A DNA stretch of 64,000 nucleotides from Pseudomonadota bacterium (GTDB lineage: Bacteria > Pseudomonadota > Alphaproteobacteria > Acetobacterales > Acetobacteraceae): positions 5,531-69,530 of the forward strand of contig JAJXXT010000133.1 in NCBI GenBank assembly GCA_021780935.1, written 5' to 3'. The notes under the pieces are model-generated. The model had not been told where the DNA came from. It saw nothing but the letters and a program-made list of their open reading frames with translations, and searched no databases. Below, piece after piece: positions 45,270 through 53,086 of this stretch. A program made the position numbers and the translations under genes. Position 1 is the first letter of the stretch. The number at the start of each line of letters is the position of its first letter.

Positions 45270-46628
45270 TCAGAGCTTGACGCCGGCGCGGCGCAGCGCG
45301 GTGAGGGAGTTGCGCTGCGCGTCCGCCATCGCCTGCTGCGGCTTCTTCTCGCCCGAGATCACGCTTTGCAGGGCGATGTCGATCTGGCGGTCGATCTGCG
45401 GGTAGGCGGGGACGGTGCGGTAGGCCATGTAGCCGTGCGCCGCGATGTTCAGCGTCTCCAGGTACGTCTGTGCGACATCGAAACCGTTGAGATTGAGCTT
45501 GGCGTGGTATTCCGGCAGGTCGATGATCGAGCGGCGGGTGACCGAGCTCCAGCCCTGCTCGCGGAACATGCGCAGCAGCAGCGGCTTGGACATCGCCCAC
45601 GCAATGAACTGCCAGGCGGCGTCCTTTTTGCGGGAGCCGGCGGGAATGCCCCAGCCATGTGTCGCGACCTGGGGGAAGCGCCCGGCCGGGCCCTTGGGGA
45701 ACAGTGAGAAGCCGGCGGTGGGTGCGGAGGCCATGCCCTTCTGCACCATCTGGGTGACGAAGGCCTCGTTTTCGGTGGTGTAGATGGCGCGCGCCGCCTT
45801 CAACTCGGCGACGACCTGGTCGTAGGTGTAGGAGAGCGCGCCGCGCGGGCCGTATTTGCGCACCATGGTCGCGAAGAACTCCGCGGCATGCACCGCCTGC
45901 GGCGTGTCGAGCACCGGCATGAGGTCGTGCGGGGGCGCGCGGAAGATGTTGCCGCCGAAGCCCTGAAGGTAGCCGACGAAGGTCCAGCCGTAATGGTTCT
46001 CGATAGTGAAGCCGGGCAGACCATCCTTGCCGGAGACGGCGGCGAGCATCTTCGCCATCTCGTCGAAGCTGTCGGGCATGCTAAGGCCGGCCTGCTTGAT
46101 CAGGTCGTAGCGCGCCGCACCGCCCATGATGACGTCGCCGATCCAGGGGATGGCGCAAAGCCTGCCCTGCGGGTCGCGGAAGGCGCCGGTGAGGCCGGGC
46201 AGGAAATCCGCCGCGTCCCATCCCGCCGGTGTCAGCTTCGGGTTGGCGATGAAGCCGTCGAGCGGCGTCACCCAGCCGGCGCCGATCCAGCGGCCGATAT
46301 AGATGAAGGTGACGTTGATGACATCATAGGCGTCGCTGTGGGTTGCCAGCGAGATGTCCATGCGCTGGTTGTAGATCGGGAAGGCAGGCGTGGTGTAGAT
46401 GACCCGCGCGCCGGTTTCCTGTTCGAATTCCGGGATGTATTTGCCGAGGAACTGCGGATACGGCGCGTTCCAGCAGGAGACGTTGAGGGTGACGCCGGAG
46501 AGCGGCTTGGCGGCGACGGCGGCGGGCGCCTTGCCGGGCAGCACCAGCAGCCCCGCGCCCGAGACCGCGGCCCCGGAGATCACGGCGCGACGGCGAAGCG
46601 GATGGGGCGTGTAAGGTTTGCTGGGCAT
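45270..46628 (-). CDS. ABC transporter sugar-binding protein
   Basis: A 452-residue periplasmic binding protein of family 1 (CUT1). The N terminus has a signal with RRR followed by a hydrophobic stretch (AVISGAAVSGAGLLVLPG), possibly Tat-directed. Typical stretches are GARVIYTTPAFPIYNQRMD, DVINVTFIYIGRWIGAGWVTPL and GWGIPAGSRKKDAAWQFIAW. ATG 46628 has GGGGAG 7 nt upstream. It leads the importer operon. The substrate could be a sugar or polyol. Confidence 0.92.
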   Translation of the reverse strand: MPSKPYTPHPLRRRAVISGAAVSGAGLLVLPGKAPAAVAAKPLSGVTLNVSCWNAPYPQFLGKYIPEFEQETGARVIYTTPAFPIYNQRMDISLATHSDAYDVINVTFIYIGRWIGAGWVTPLDGFIANPKLTPAGWDAADFLPGLTGAFRDPQGRLCAIPWIGDVIMGGAARYDLIKQAGLSMPDSFDEMAKMLAAVSGKDGLPGFTIENHYGWTFVGYLQGFGGNIFRAPPHDLMPVLDTPQAVHAAEFFATMVRKYGPRGALSYTYDQVVAELKAARAIYTTENEAFVTQMVQKGMASAPTAGFSLFPKGPAGRFPQVATHGWGIPAGSRKKDAAWQFIAWAMSKPLLLRMFREQGWSSVTRRSIIDLPEYHAKLNLNGFDVAQTYLETLNIAAHGYMAYRTVPAYPQIDRQIDIALQSVISGEKKPQQAMADAQRNSLTALRRAGVKL

Positions 46629-46741
46629 GGTTCGCTCCCCGTTTTGGGCGCCGCGTTGTCCGCGGTCGCCAAGCGAAGCATGATGGACGGGGCGGCGGCG
46701 CTTGACAAGAGAAAGGGCGGCAGAGTTGCTGCGATGGTGAA

Positions 46742-47464
46742 ATGACATCGATGACCCAGATGCCGGCTCATGAGATGCTGGCTCGCGAGATGCCCGTTCG
46801 TGAGATGTTGGCGGCGCGGCTGGCGGCGGAACTCGGTGATGGCGCGATCGCCGGCGAGTTGGCGTTGCTGGTGGAGGAGGAAGCGCTGAGCTGGACCCCG
46901 CCGGTGGTGGCGGTGGCGCGCATCCGCACGCTGTTCGGCTTCACCTTCGGCAACCGCATGGCGGCGAACGCCAACCGCGTGCCGGGGCCGGTGAACGAGG
47001 CGCTGGCCGCGGTGGCGCGCCAACTGCACGCGGCGACCGGCGCGCCGATCCTGGCGCAATGGGAGGTGGCGGAGGCCGCGGGCGACCTGCCCGATGGCGT
47101 GGTGACGCCGATCTATCCCGGCCGCGACGAGCGGGGCGAGCCGGTCTATCTCAGCACCGGCGGCGTGCTGGAGGAGATCGCGCGGCGGCGCGATCCGGCC
47201 TCGTTCGGCGTCGTCGGCATCGTCGCTTTCCGTGACCATATCGCGCGCTGCGTGACGACGGCTCGGCGGATCGGGTTTGATGCGTATGCGCCGGAGGGTG
47301 TCGCGATGCCGGCGGTCTATGACACGCAGTCCGGCCAGGCGTGGTGTCGCGACCGGCTGTCCTATCTGCTGCACGACCTGATGATCCGCATCACCGAGCG
47401 GCGCGCGATGGCGCTGTCACGCGCCGCCAGGGGCGAGGCGCCGGCTGACGTGGTGGGGCGCTAA
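46742..47464 (+). CDS. unknown protein with repeated N terminus
   Basis: A 240-residue protein I cannot name. The first 26 residues come from four in-frame 15-nt repeats, each opening with ATG (46760-46819), giving MPAHE, MLARE, MPVRE and MLAAR. The rest is conserved-looking: FGFTFGNRMAANANRVPGPVN, GVVTPIYPGRDERGEPVYL and AVYDTQSGQAWCRDRLSYLLHD. No signal or membrane segment is visible. A perfect TTGACA lies at 46702-46707, but the -10 17 bp on is weak. It is divergent from the ABC importer, which may be a clue to a shared role. Any of several ATGs could be the start. Confidence 0.6.
   Translation: MTSMTQMPAHEMLAREMPVREMLAARLAAELGDGAIAGELALLVEEEALSWTPPVVAVARIRTLFGFTFGNRMAANANRVPGPVNEALAAVARQLHAATGAPILAQWEVAEAAGDLPDGVVTPIYPGRDERGEPVYLSTGGVLEEIARRRDPASFGVVGIVAFRDHIARCVTTARRIGFDAYAPEGVAMPAVYDTQSGQAWCRDRLSYLLHDLMIRITERRAMALSRAARGEAPADVVGR
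46760..46819 (+). repeat. four in-frame 15-bp repeats at gene start
   Basis: Units 46760-46774, 46775-46789, 46790-46804 and 46805-46819 share ATGCnGGCTCnnGAG with point changes. All begin with ATG and keep the reading frame. Confidence 0.75.
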
Positions 47465-47470
47465 GGCGCG

Positions 47471-48061
47471 TCAGGTGCGGGCCACCGCGAGCAGGTAGTG
47501 GCAGGGGACCTGGGCGGAGGCGTTGGCGAAGACGCGGTCGGTCGGGCGGCCGAGGGCGATGCAGTCGCCGGCCTCCAGGCGGTGGGTGCGCGCGGCCTCG
47601 GTGAAGTCGAGCCGGCCGGCGAGGACCCAGAGGCACTGGCCGCGCACATCGAGGCAGGCGGCGGCGGGGTAGGCGATGCGGGCGGCGGGCGGCAGCTCGA
47701 CATGCGTCAGCTCCGGCACCGCGACCTCGGGCGAGACGGCGCGGCGCAGATAGCCGGTCTCGGGGTCGCGCCAGGAGGGTTGGTCGGCGCGGCGGCGCAG
47801 CAGGGCGGGGGATTCCGCATCGGCCTCGGCGCGGGCCAGCAGGGCCGAGAGCGAGAGGCCGAAGGCGGCGGCGAGACGGGCGAGCAGGACGGCGGTGGGG
47901 CTGGCCTCGGCACGCTCGATGCGGCTGATCATGGCGCGCGAGACGCCGGCGCGGGTGGCGAGGTCGGCGAGCGACCAGCCGCGTGCCTCGCGCTCGTGTT
48001 TCAGGCGTTCGGCGAGGGCGGATTCGGCGAAGCCGCCGGCGATATCTTGCATGTGCGACAT
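47471..48061 (-). CDS. XRE-family regulator with C-terminal cupin domain
   Basis: A 196-residue regulator. Residues about 15-70 are a Cro/CI helix-turn-helix (LKHEREARGWSLADLATRAGVSRAMISRIERAEASPT region). Residues 110-190 form a small cupin (ARIAYPAAACLDVRGQCLWV, HRLEAGDCIALGRPTDRVF). The ATG at 48061 lies 6 nt after a perfect TATAAT, so the mRNA is probably leaderless; ATG 48052 is an alternative. The position invites autoregulation. This class often controls amino-acid or polyamine genes. Confidence 0.88.
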   Translation of the reverse strand: MSHMQDIAGGFAESALAERLKHEREARGWSLADLATRAGVSRAMISRIERAEASPTAVLLARLAAAFGLSLSALLARAEADAESPALLRRRADQPSWRDPETGYLRRAVSPEVAVPELTHVELPPAARIAYPAAACLDVRGQCLWVLAGRLDFTEAARTHRLEAGDCIALGRPTDRVFANASAQVPCHYLLAVART

Positions 48062-48075
48062 TTGTCCATTATAGT
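48047..48075 (+). promoter_or_regulatory. predicted promoter of small gene at 48083
   Basis: TTGCAT (48047-48052), 17-bp spacer, TATAGT (48070-48075). A start about 7 nt on would fall at the GTG of 48083. Its -10 overlaps the -10 of the promoter on the other strand. Confidence 0.4.
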
Positions 48076-48096
48076 GAACGGCGTGGCGAGGGACAA
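48068..48096 (-). promoter_or_regulatory. strong predicted promoter of XRE-cupin gene
   Basis: On the minus strand TTGTCC (48096-48091), a 17-bp spacer and TATAAT (48073-48068) precede ATG 48061 by 6 nt. This is one of the best sigma-70 matches in the window and predicts a leaderless transcript. Confidence 0.65.
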
Positions 48097-48319
48097 CTCC
48101 GCGCGGACCATCGGTGATAACGGCGGGCCGCCGCTCGACGACGAGCTGCCGGACGAAGGCGCCTGCTGGCGTCTGTGGTGCTGGCGGCGGGCGCACCGGC
48201 GTGCCTGGAAGACGCCGCCCCGTGAGATCGCGCTGCGGCGGCTGGCGCGGGCGGAAGAGCTTGGCATCAGCTATCGCGACTATACGCTCGAAATCCTGGA
48301 GCGCGGGCGCCACCTCTGA
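48083..48319 (+). CDS. small conserved-type protein
   Basis: About 78 residues from GTG 48083. It starts with DNSARTIGDNGGPPLDDE and continues with a Trp/Arg-rich core (CWRLWCWRRAHRRAWKTPP) and a helix ending RDYTLEILERGRHL. Small proteins with a NGGPPLDD stretch occur in alphaproteobacteria, without known function. An upstream GTG at 48074 overlaps the promoter. The frame is also open further upstream but there overlaps the XRE gene. Confidence 0.5.
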   Translation: MARDNSARTIGDNGGPPLDDELPDEGACWRLWCWRRAHRRAWKTPPREIALRRLARAEELGISYRDYTLEILERGRHL

Positions 48320-48324
48320 GGCCA

Positions 48325-48341
48325 CCGGGCGCTGCGCCCGG
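48325..48341. terminator. hairpin after the 48083 gene
   Basis: CCGGGCG (48325-48331) pairs with CGCCCGG (48335-48341) around a 3-nt loop, 6 nt after the stop. No T run follows, so termination is only possible, not clear. Confidence 0.4.
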
Positions 48342-48367
48342 GTCGGACCCGAAATGGAGGCGACGTC

Positions 48368-48706
48368 ATGCGCCGCCCCATTGATCCCGGCGGGCGACGG
48401 GGCCAGATTCGCGTGATGGACCGTTTTGTCATCCGCGACCGCACCATCGACATGACGCCGGATGGGCAGTTTCGTGGGCCCGTGCCCGAGGGGCCGCTGG
48501 GGCCGTCGCTCGGGACGCAATTGCTGCGGATCGCGGTCGTCGTCGCGGTGCTGGCCGGAGCGCTGGCCTTCGCGGCGCTGGCGTTCTGGATCGCGATGCT
48601 GCTGATCCCCGTGGCCCTCGGCGCGGCGCTGCTCGGCTGGGCGATCTTCCGCTTCCGGGTGTGGCAGGCGGGAAGGAGCTTCAGGCGGCCTGGCGAGTGG
48701 TCGTGA
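48368..48706 (+). CDS. small membrane protein
   Basis: A 112-residue protein with GGAGG 7 nt before ATG 48368. The first 50 residues are basic and hydrophilic. Two adjoining helices follow (LLRIAVVVAVLAGALAFAAL and FWIAMLLIPVALGAALLGWA), then a basic tail. No family is recognised. The last 26 nt overlap the 3' end of the convergent monooxygenase gene. Confidence 0.7.
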   Translation: MRRPIDPGGRRGQIRVMDRFVIRDRTIDMTPDGQFRGPVPEGPLGPSLGTQLLRIAVVVAVLAGALAFAALAFWIAMLLIPVALGAALLGWAIFRFRVWQAGRSFRRPGEWS

Positions 48707-49706
48707 TGCCGGCGGCCTCGGCGATGAGCGTGTAGCTGCGGCGGCGGGCCTCGGGGTCCGCGACGGTGGTGAGGATCGCGACTTCCTCCGCACCCAGGCT
48801 TGCGGCGAGGTGGCGCAGGTCGGCAGCGACCTGCTCGCCGGTGCCGATGATGGCGCGCTCGCGCAGGGCGGCGATGCGGGATCGTTCCGAATTCGAGTAG
48901 TTATAGGCGAGAGCGTCCTCGATGCTGGGCAGGGCCGCGTAGATGCCGCGGTCGCGGCCGAGGCGCCACAGCGCGCGGCTGGCGAAGAGGCGCTCGGCTT
49001 CCTCGCCGGTGGTGGCGGCGCAGGCCCAGACGCAGATGGCGGCCCGTGGCTCGGGCCAGGCCGGCGAGGGCTGGTAGAGGTCGCGGTAGAGGCTGAGCGC
49101 CTCCCCAGCCCCCGCGCCGTCGGTGATGAAATGGGCGAAGCAGTAGGGCAGGCCGAAATGCGCCGCGACCTGCGCGCCGTAATTGGACGAGCCGAGTATC
49201 CAGACCTCCGGGCGGGTCGGGCCCTGGGGCTGGGCGATGATGCTGCGGAACGGGTGGCCCTCGACCAGGGATTCGCCGCCGACCCAGGCCAGCAGGTCGC
49301 GGACCTGGGCGGGGAAATGCTGCGCGGCGGTGTCCGCGAGCGGGTTGAGCGCGTGGGCGGTGAGCCCGTCCGAGCCCGGGGCGCGGCCGAGGCCGAGATC
49401 GATGCGCCCCGGTGCGATCGCCTCCAGCACGCGGAATTGTTCGGCGACCTTGAGCGAGGCGTAGTGCGGCAGCATGACGCCGGCGGAGCCGACGCGGATG
49501 CGGCTGGTGGTGGCGGCGATGGCGGCGATGAGGATTTCGGGTGCGGTGCCGGCCTGGGAGAGCGAGGCATGGTGCTCGGCGACCCAGTAGCGCGCGTAGC
49601 CCAGCGCCTCGGCGTGGCGGGCGAGTGCCAGGCTCTCGCGGATGGCGGCGGCGGGCGAGGTGCCGGCGATGATGGTGGACTGGTCGAGGACGGAGAGGCG
49701 CATCAC
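48681..49706 (-). CDS. luciferase-like monooxygenase, MsnO8 type
   Basis: A 341-residue flavin-dependent LLM protein. Landmarks are RHAEALGYARYWVAEHH, IRVGSAGVMLPHYASLKVAEQF and RIDLGLGRAPGSDG, which match the MsnO8 subgroup, and VWILGSSNYGAQVAA. It is the last gene of a minus-strand operon (hydrolase, FAH, LysE, LLM) in which every junction is an ATGA overlap. It would oxidise an aldehyde or another small carbon compound with reduced FMN. Confidence 0.9.
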   Translation of the reverse strand: MMRLSVLDQSTIIAGTSPAAAIRESLALARHAEALGYARYWVAEHHASLSQAGTAPEILIAAIAATTSRIRVGSAGVMLPHYASLKVAEQFRVLEAIAPGRIDLGLGRAPGSDGLTAHALNPLADTAAQHFPAQVRDLLAWVGGESLVEGHPFRSIIAQPQGPTRPEVWILGSSNYGAQVAAHFGLPYCFAHFITDGAGAGEALSLYRDLYQPSPAWPEPRAAICVWACAATTGEEAERLFASRALWRLGRDRGIYAALPSIEDALAYNYSNSERSRIAALRERAIIGTGEQVAADLRHLAASLGAEEVAILTTVADPEARRRSYTLIAEAAGITTTRQAA

Positions 49707-50323
49707 TGGCTCCGCTGCGCGATGGCGAGCCCGATGCCGGCGGTGACCAGCAGGCCGCCGGAGAGGCGGTTGCGCAGGCGGCCGTGGCGGGCGAGCAGCA
49801 GCCGGGCGCGGCCGGCGGCGACCGCCCAGCCGCCATCGAGCAGGATCGCCATGGCGAGCAGGGTGACGGCGAGAATGGCGAGCTGTGGCGCCGCGGGAAG
49901 GTTCGGCGCGATGAACTGCGGCAGCAGCACGCCGAAGAAGATCAGCGTCTTGGGGTTGCTGATGGCGACCAGCACCGCGCGGGCGTAGATCAGACGGCCC
50001 GATTTCGGCTCGGCGCTGATGCGGGTGAGGTCGATGGGGGTGGCGCGGAACTGGCGGATGCCGAGGAAGATGAGATAGGCGATGCCGCCCCAGTGGACGA
50101 TGGTGAGGAGCTGGCTGACAGCGCTGAGCGCGGCACTCATGCCGATGACCGCGAGGGCGAGCTGGGCCGCCGCCCCGGTGGTGGTGCCGGCGACCGTCAG
50201 CAGACCGTAACGAGTGCCGTAGGCGACGGAGTTGGCGGTGATGAGCGCCACGTTCGGCCCCGGAATGAGCATCAGGATGGCGTTGGCGAGGATGAAGCCG
50301 AGATAGAGGTGCAGCGGGATCAT
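49703..50323 (-). CDS. LysE/RhtB family exporter
   Basis: A 206-residue membrane exporter with about six helices. The family mark LIPGPNVALITANSVAYGTR is near residue 20, and NPKTLIFFGVLLPQF near residue 125. Family members export amino acids or homoserine lactones. Both ends overlap neighbours by ATGA, so it is translated with the FAH-family and LLM genes. Confidence 0.92.
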   Translation of the reverse strand: MIPLHLYLGFILANAILMLIPGPNVALITANSVAYGTRYGLLTVAGTTTGAAAQLALAVIGMSAALSAVSQLLTIVHWGGIAYLIFLGIRQFRATPIDLTRISAEPKSGRLIYARAVLVAISNPKTLIFFGVLLPQFIAPNLPAAPQLAILAVTLLAMAILLDGGWAVAAGRARLLLARHGRLRNRLSGGLLVTAGIGLAIAQRSQ

Positions 50324-51498
50324 GCGAGCAGGCCGCGCCGGGCGAGATTGCGCATCAGCGCGCCGGTGCCGAAGACGTGCGGCTCGCATTCATCCGTGCG
50401 GCGCATGCGGTTGACCAGGCGGCCGAGGCGTGGAGCGGCGATGGTGACGATGTCGCCGCTGTGGTGGGTGAAACCCTGGCCGGGCGCGTCGCGGTCCTGC
50501 ACCGGGGCGAACATGGTGCCGCAATAGAGCACGGCGCCGTCGGGGTAGTGGTGGTGGGCGTTGAGCATCTGGGCGGCGAGGTCGAGCGGGTCGCGGGCGA
50601 TCATTGTCATCGAGGAGCTGCCCTGGAGGCGGAAGCCGTCCTCGCCCTCGACGGTCAGCGTGACGGTGGTGGCACGGATGTCGTCGAGGGTGAAGCCGGC
50701 ATCCAGGAAGCGCAGGAACGGGCCGATGGCGGCCGAGGCGTTGTTGTCCTTGGCGCGGCCGAGCAGGAGGGCGGAGCGGCCCTCGATGTCGCGCAGGTTG
50801 ACGTCGTTGCCGAGGGTTGCACCGACGATGCGCCCGCAGGAGGCGACGACGAGCACCACTTCCGGTTCCGGATTGTTCCAGGATGAGGACGGGTGCAGCC
50901 CGGCATCGGCCCCGGTGCCGACGGCTGCCATCGGTGGCGCCTTGGTGAAGATTTCGGCGTCGGGACCGATACCGACCTCCAGATACTGGCTCCAGGCGCC
51001 GCGGGCGATGAGCACCTGCTTGAGGTTCGCCGCCTCGCGCGAGCCGGGCTTGAGGCGGGCGAGATCGTTGCCGATCGTGGCCGAGACCTCGGCGCGAAAC
51101 GCGGCGGCGGCGGCCAGGTCGCCGCGAGCCCGCTCCTCGATGACGCGTTCCAGCATGGAGATGGGGAAGGTGACGCCGGCGGCCTTGATGGCGTGCAGAT
51201 CCGTGGGCGCCAGCAGCCAGGGCCGGGCGGGGTCGCGGTTTTCGGGCGGGGTGTTGGCGAGGATGGCGCCGAGCGGGCCGAGCGGCTCGCCGCCGGCGGC
51301 ACGCAGCGCCGCGGCGGGGTCGGGCGCCTCGCAGAGGTCGCGCATGGTGGGGAAGGTGGCGCTGATGTCGAAGGCCGCGCCGTCGCGGATGGCGACGACG
51401 CTGGGGCCGGCGGCGCCGGGGTGCCAGACGCGGCCGGCAAGGGAGGCGGTGGCGGCGTCGTCCGGCAGGGCCGGGGCGAGGCGGGCGGCGAGGCTCAT
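50320..51498 (-). CDS. fumarylacetoacetate hydrolase family protein
   Basis: A 392-residue FAH-superfamily protein. The C-terminal half holds the metal site and family motifs: NPEPEVVLVV, GATLGNDVNLRDIEG, LGRAKDNNASAAIGPFL and DGAVLYCGTMFAPV. Members cleave C-C bonds or hydrate/dehydrate oxo acids, with Mg or Mn. The N-terminal 130 residues are longer than in small FAH enzymes and fit the larger sugar-acid-like members. The start overlaps the hydrolase stop. Confidence 0.88.
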   Translation of the reverse strand: MSLAARLAPALPDDAATASLAGRVWHPGAAGPSVVAIRDGAAFDISATFPTMRDLCEAPDPAAALRAAGGEPLGPLGAILANTPPENRDPARPWLLAPTDLHAIKAAGVTFPISMLERVIEERARGDLAAAAAFRAEVSATIGNDLARLKPGSREAANLKQVLIARGAWSQYLEVGIGPDAEIFTKAPPMAAVGTGADAGLHPSSSWNNPEPEVVLVVASCGRIVGATLGNDVNLRDIEGRSALLLGRAKDNNASAAIGPFLRFLDAGFTLDDIRATTVTLTVEGEDGFRLQGSSSMTMIARDPLDLAAQMLNAHHHYPDGAVLYCGTMFAPVQDRDAPGQGFTHHSGDIVTIAAPRLGRLVNRMRRTDECEPHVFGTGALMRNLARRGLLA

Positions 51499-52205
51499 CG
51501 GGCGATGTCCATCAGCAGTTGGGCGGTGGCGTCGGGGGCGGTGACCATGGCGTCGTGACCGGTGGCAAGCTCGCGCCAGGCCATGCCCGGGCGCGCCCGG
51601 GCACGCTCGCGCGAGGAGGCGAGGTTGGCGTAGATCGGCGCGGTGCAGCAGATATAAGTGGCGGGCAGCCCGTTGCCGGGCTTGTTGCGTAACGTCAACG
51701 GTGTCTGGAAGGTGCGCAGCGGGTGCGGGCAGAGGCGCGAGGCGAGCCAGTCCGCGAGCGGGCCGGGCGGGACGCCGAACGCCTCCGGTGGCGGTGCGGG
51801 GATGGTGAAGCCGCCGAACGCCCGTGCCTCGCGCTCGCGGGCGGCGGCGGTCTCGGCTAGGCCGCGGGAGAACGGCGTTTCGCCGTGTTCGAGCAGGGCG
51901 GCGTCGAGATAGACGAGGTGGCGGATGCGGCCGGGCACGCGGTCCGCGGCGCCGGTGATGGCGTGGCCGCCGAAGCTGTGGCCGACCAGGACGGCCTCGG
52001 TGATGTCCTCGTTGTCGAGGTGCTGAACCAGGTCCTCGACGAAGGTCTCCAGCGTGATGGTGCCGGAAAGCAGGTGGCGGCGCTCGCCCAGCCCGGTCTG
52101 GGTGGGGGTGGTGACGGCGTGTCCCGAGGCGCGCAGGCGCTGCGCGACGTCGCGCCAGCACCAGGCGCCGTGAAATGCTCCGTGCAGCAGAACGAAATTG
52201 GCCAT
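51495..52205 (-). CDS. alpha/beta hydrolase
   Basis: A 236-residue serine hydrolase of the MES/HNL-like alpha/beta group. Oxyanion stretch LLHGAFHGAWCW; nucleophile GHSFGGHAI; catalytic His in ATGHDAMVTAP. ATG 52205 has GGGAGG 6 nt upstream. It is the first gene of the four-gene operon and likely hydrolyses an ester or nitrile-type compound. Confidence 0.9.
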   Translation of the reverse strand: MANFVLLHGAFHGAWCWRDVAQRLRASGHAVTTPTQTGLGERRHLLSGTITLETFVEDLVQHLDNEDITEAVLVGHSFGGHAITGAADRVPGRIRHLVYLDAALLEHGETPFSRGLAETAAAREREARAFGGFTIPAPPPEAFGVPPGPLADWLASRLCPHPLRTFQTPLTLRNKPGNGLPATYICCTAPIYANLASSRERARARPGMAWRELATGHDAMVTAPDATAQLLMDIAR

Positions 52206-52276
52206 CGGGGTCCTCCCGCCGCGATTGTGCGGGGGATTGCGGGGTTGGTCCAGCGGGCCCGGTCCGGCGCCGGGCG

Positions 52277-52840
52277 TCAGTCGTCGAAGGCGCCGCTGGC
52301 GAGCAGGACGCTCTGCACCACGTCCCAGGGGTCGTGCGGCGCGGGCGAGGGCGGCGAGGCGAAGATGACGTTCATCGGCGTGGTGGAGGTCATGGACGGC
52401 ATCGCCACCACCTGGGTCGGCGGCGTGGGCGGGGTGACGATCGGCTTGGGCGCGGAGGGCAGGCCGGGGAACTGCGACTGGCTGCTGAGGTCGAGCTTGG
52501 TCGTCGTGGTCGCGGTGACCGGCAGGGCCCAGCCCTTTTTGGCGCAGGTCTCCTTGAAGAAGGCGAGGGCCGCGGTCATGAAGTCGCGGAAGATGCTGGT
52601 CTGGGTAATCGGGGTGCTGGGCTGGCCGGGCTTTTTCAGTTTCAGAAGCACACCGTCGAGCACGGCAAAATAGACGTGAACGCGGTTTTTGCTTTTGGTC
52701 GTGTCGTTGTGGCGGACCAGGGTGATGTGAACGCCGAAGCCGCCCATGTTCGCCGGTGTGTTGGGCGTGGTGACGGTGTAGTGGATTTCCTTGAACTCGT
52801 CGTTGGTGATCCCGTTTTTCTGGACGGCGGCGATGCCCAT
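52277..52840 (-). CDS. orphan protein with Pro/Thr-rich tail
   Basis: A 187-residue protein I do not recognise. The N-terminal half (about 90 residues) is mixed alpha/beta and Lys-rich (DEFKEIHYTVTTPNTPAN, GGFGVHITLVRHND, VHVYFAVLDGVLLKL). The last 70 residues are rich in Pro, Thr and Ser. No signal peptide is seen. Its base composition is less GC-rich than flanking genes. Four helically spaced 11-bp repeats lie upstream. It is unrelated to the operon downstream. Confidence 0.6.
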   Translation of the reverse strand: MGIAAVQKNGITNDEFKEIHYTVTTPNTPANMGGFGVHITLVRHNDTTKSKNRVHVYFAVLDGVLLKLKKPGQPSTPITQTSIFRDFMTAALAFFKETCAKKGWALPVTATTTTKLDLSSQSQFPGLPSAPKPIVTPPTPPTQVVAMPSMTSTTPMNVIFASPPSPAPHDPWDVVQSVLLASGAFDD

Positions 52841-52904
52841 TTTCTGGTCTCCGGTTCTGGATATTTCCTGCGGGGAGGCAATCGGTGGTGGCCCGGCCAG
52901 CGTG

Positions 52905-52948
52905 ACGATAACGCAACGATAACGAAACGATAACGCAACGGTAACACA
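52905..52948. repeat. four 11-bp direct repeats upstream of orphan gene
   Basis: ACGATAACGCA, ACGATAACGAA, ACGATAACGCA and ACGGTAACACA follow without gaps. The 11-bp period is one DNA turn, so a protein could bind along one face. The repeats lie 65-108 bp upstream of the start of the minus-strand gene at 52840. Confidence 0.8.
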
Positions 52949-53086
52949 ATGGTTTTCGTCGTCGGTGGAAGTCGGGGACGGATTTGGCGACGCGGACTAT
53001 GCCGCGCGCGGCGAGGCGGATGCAAGCGCGTTGTCGGGCGGAAGCGGCCTGACCAGGATGCTCGCGCAACGACGAACGGGTTCATC

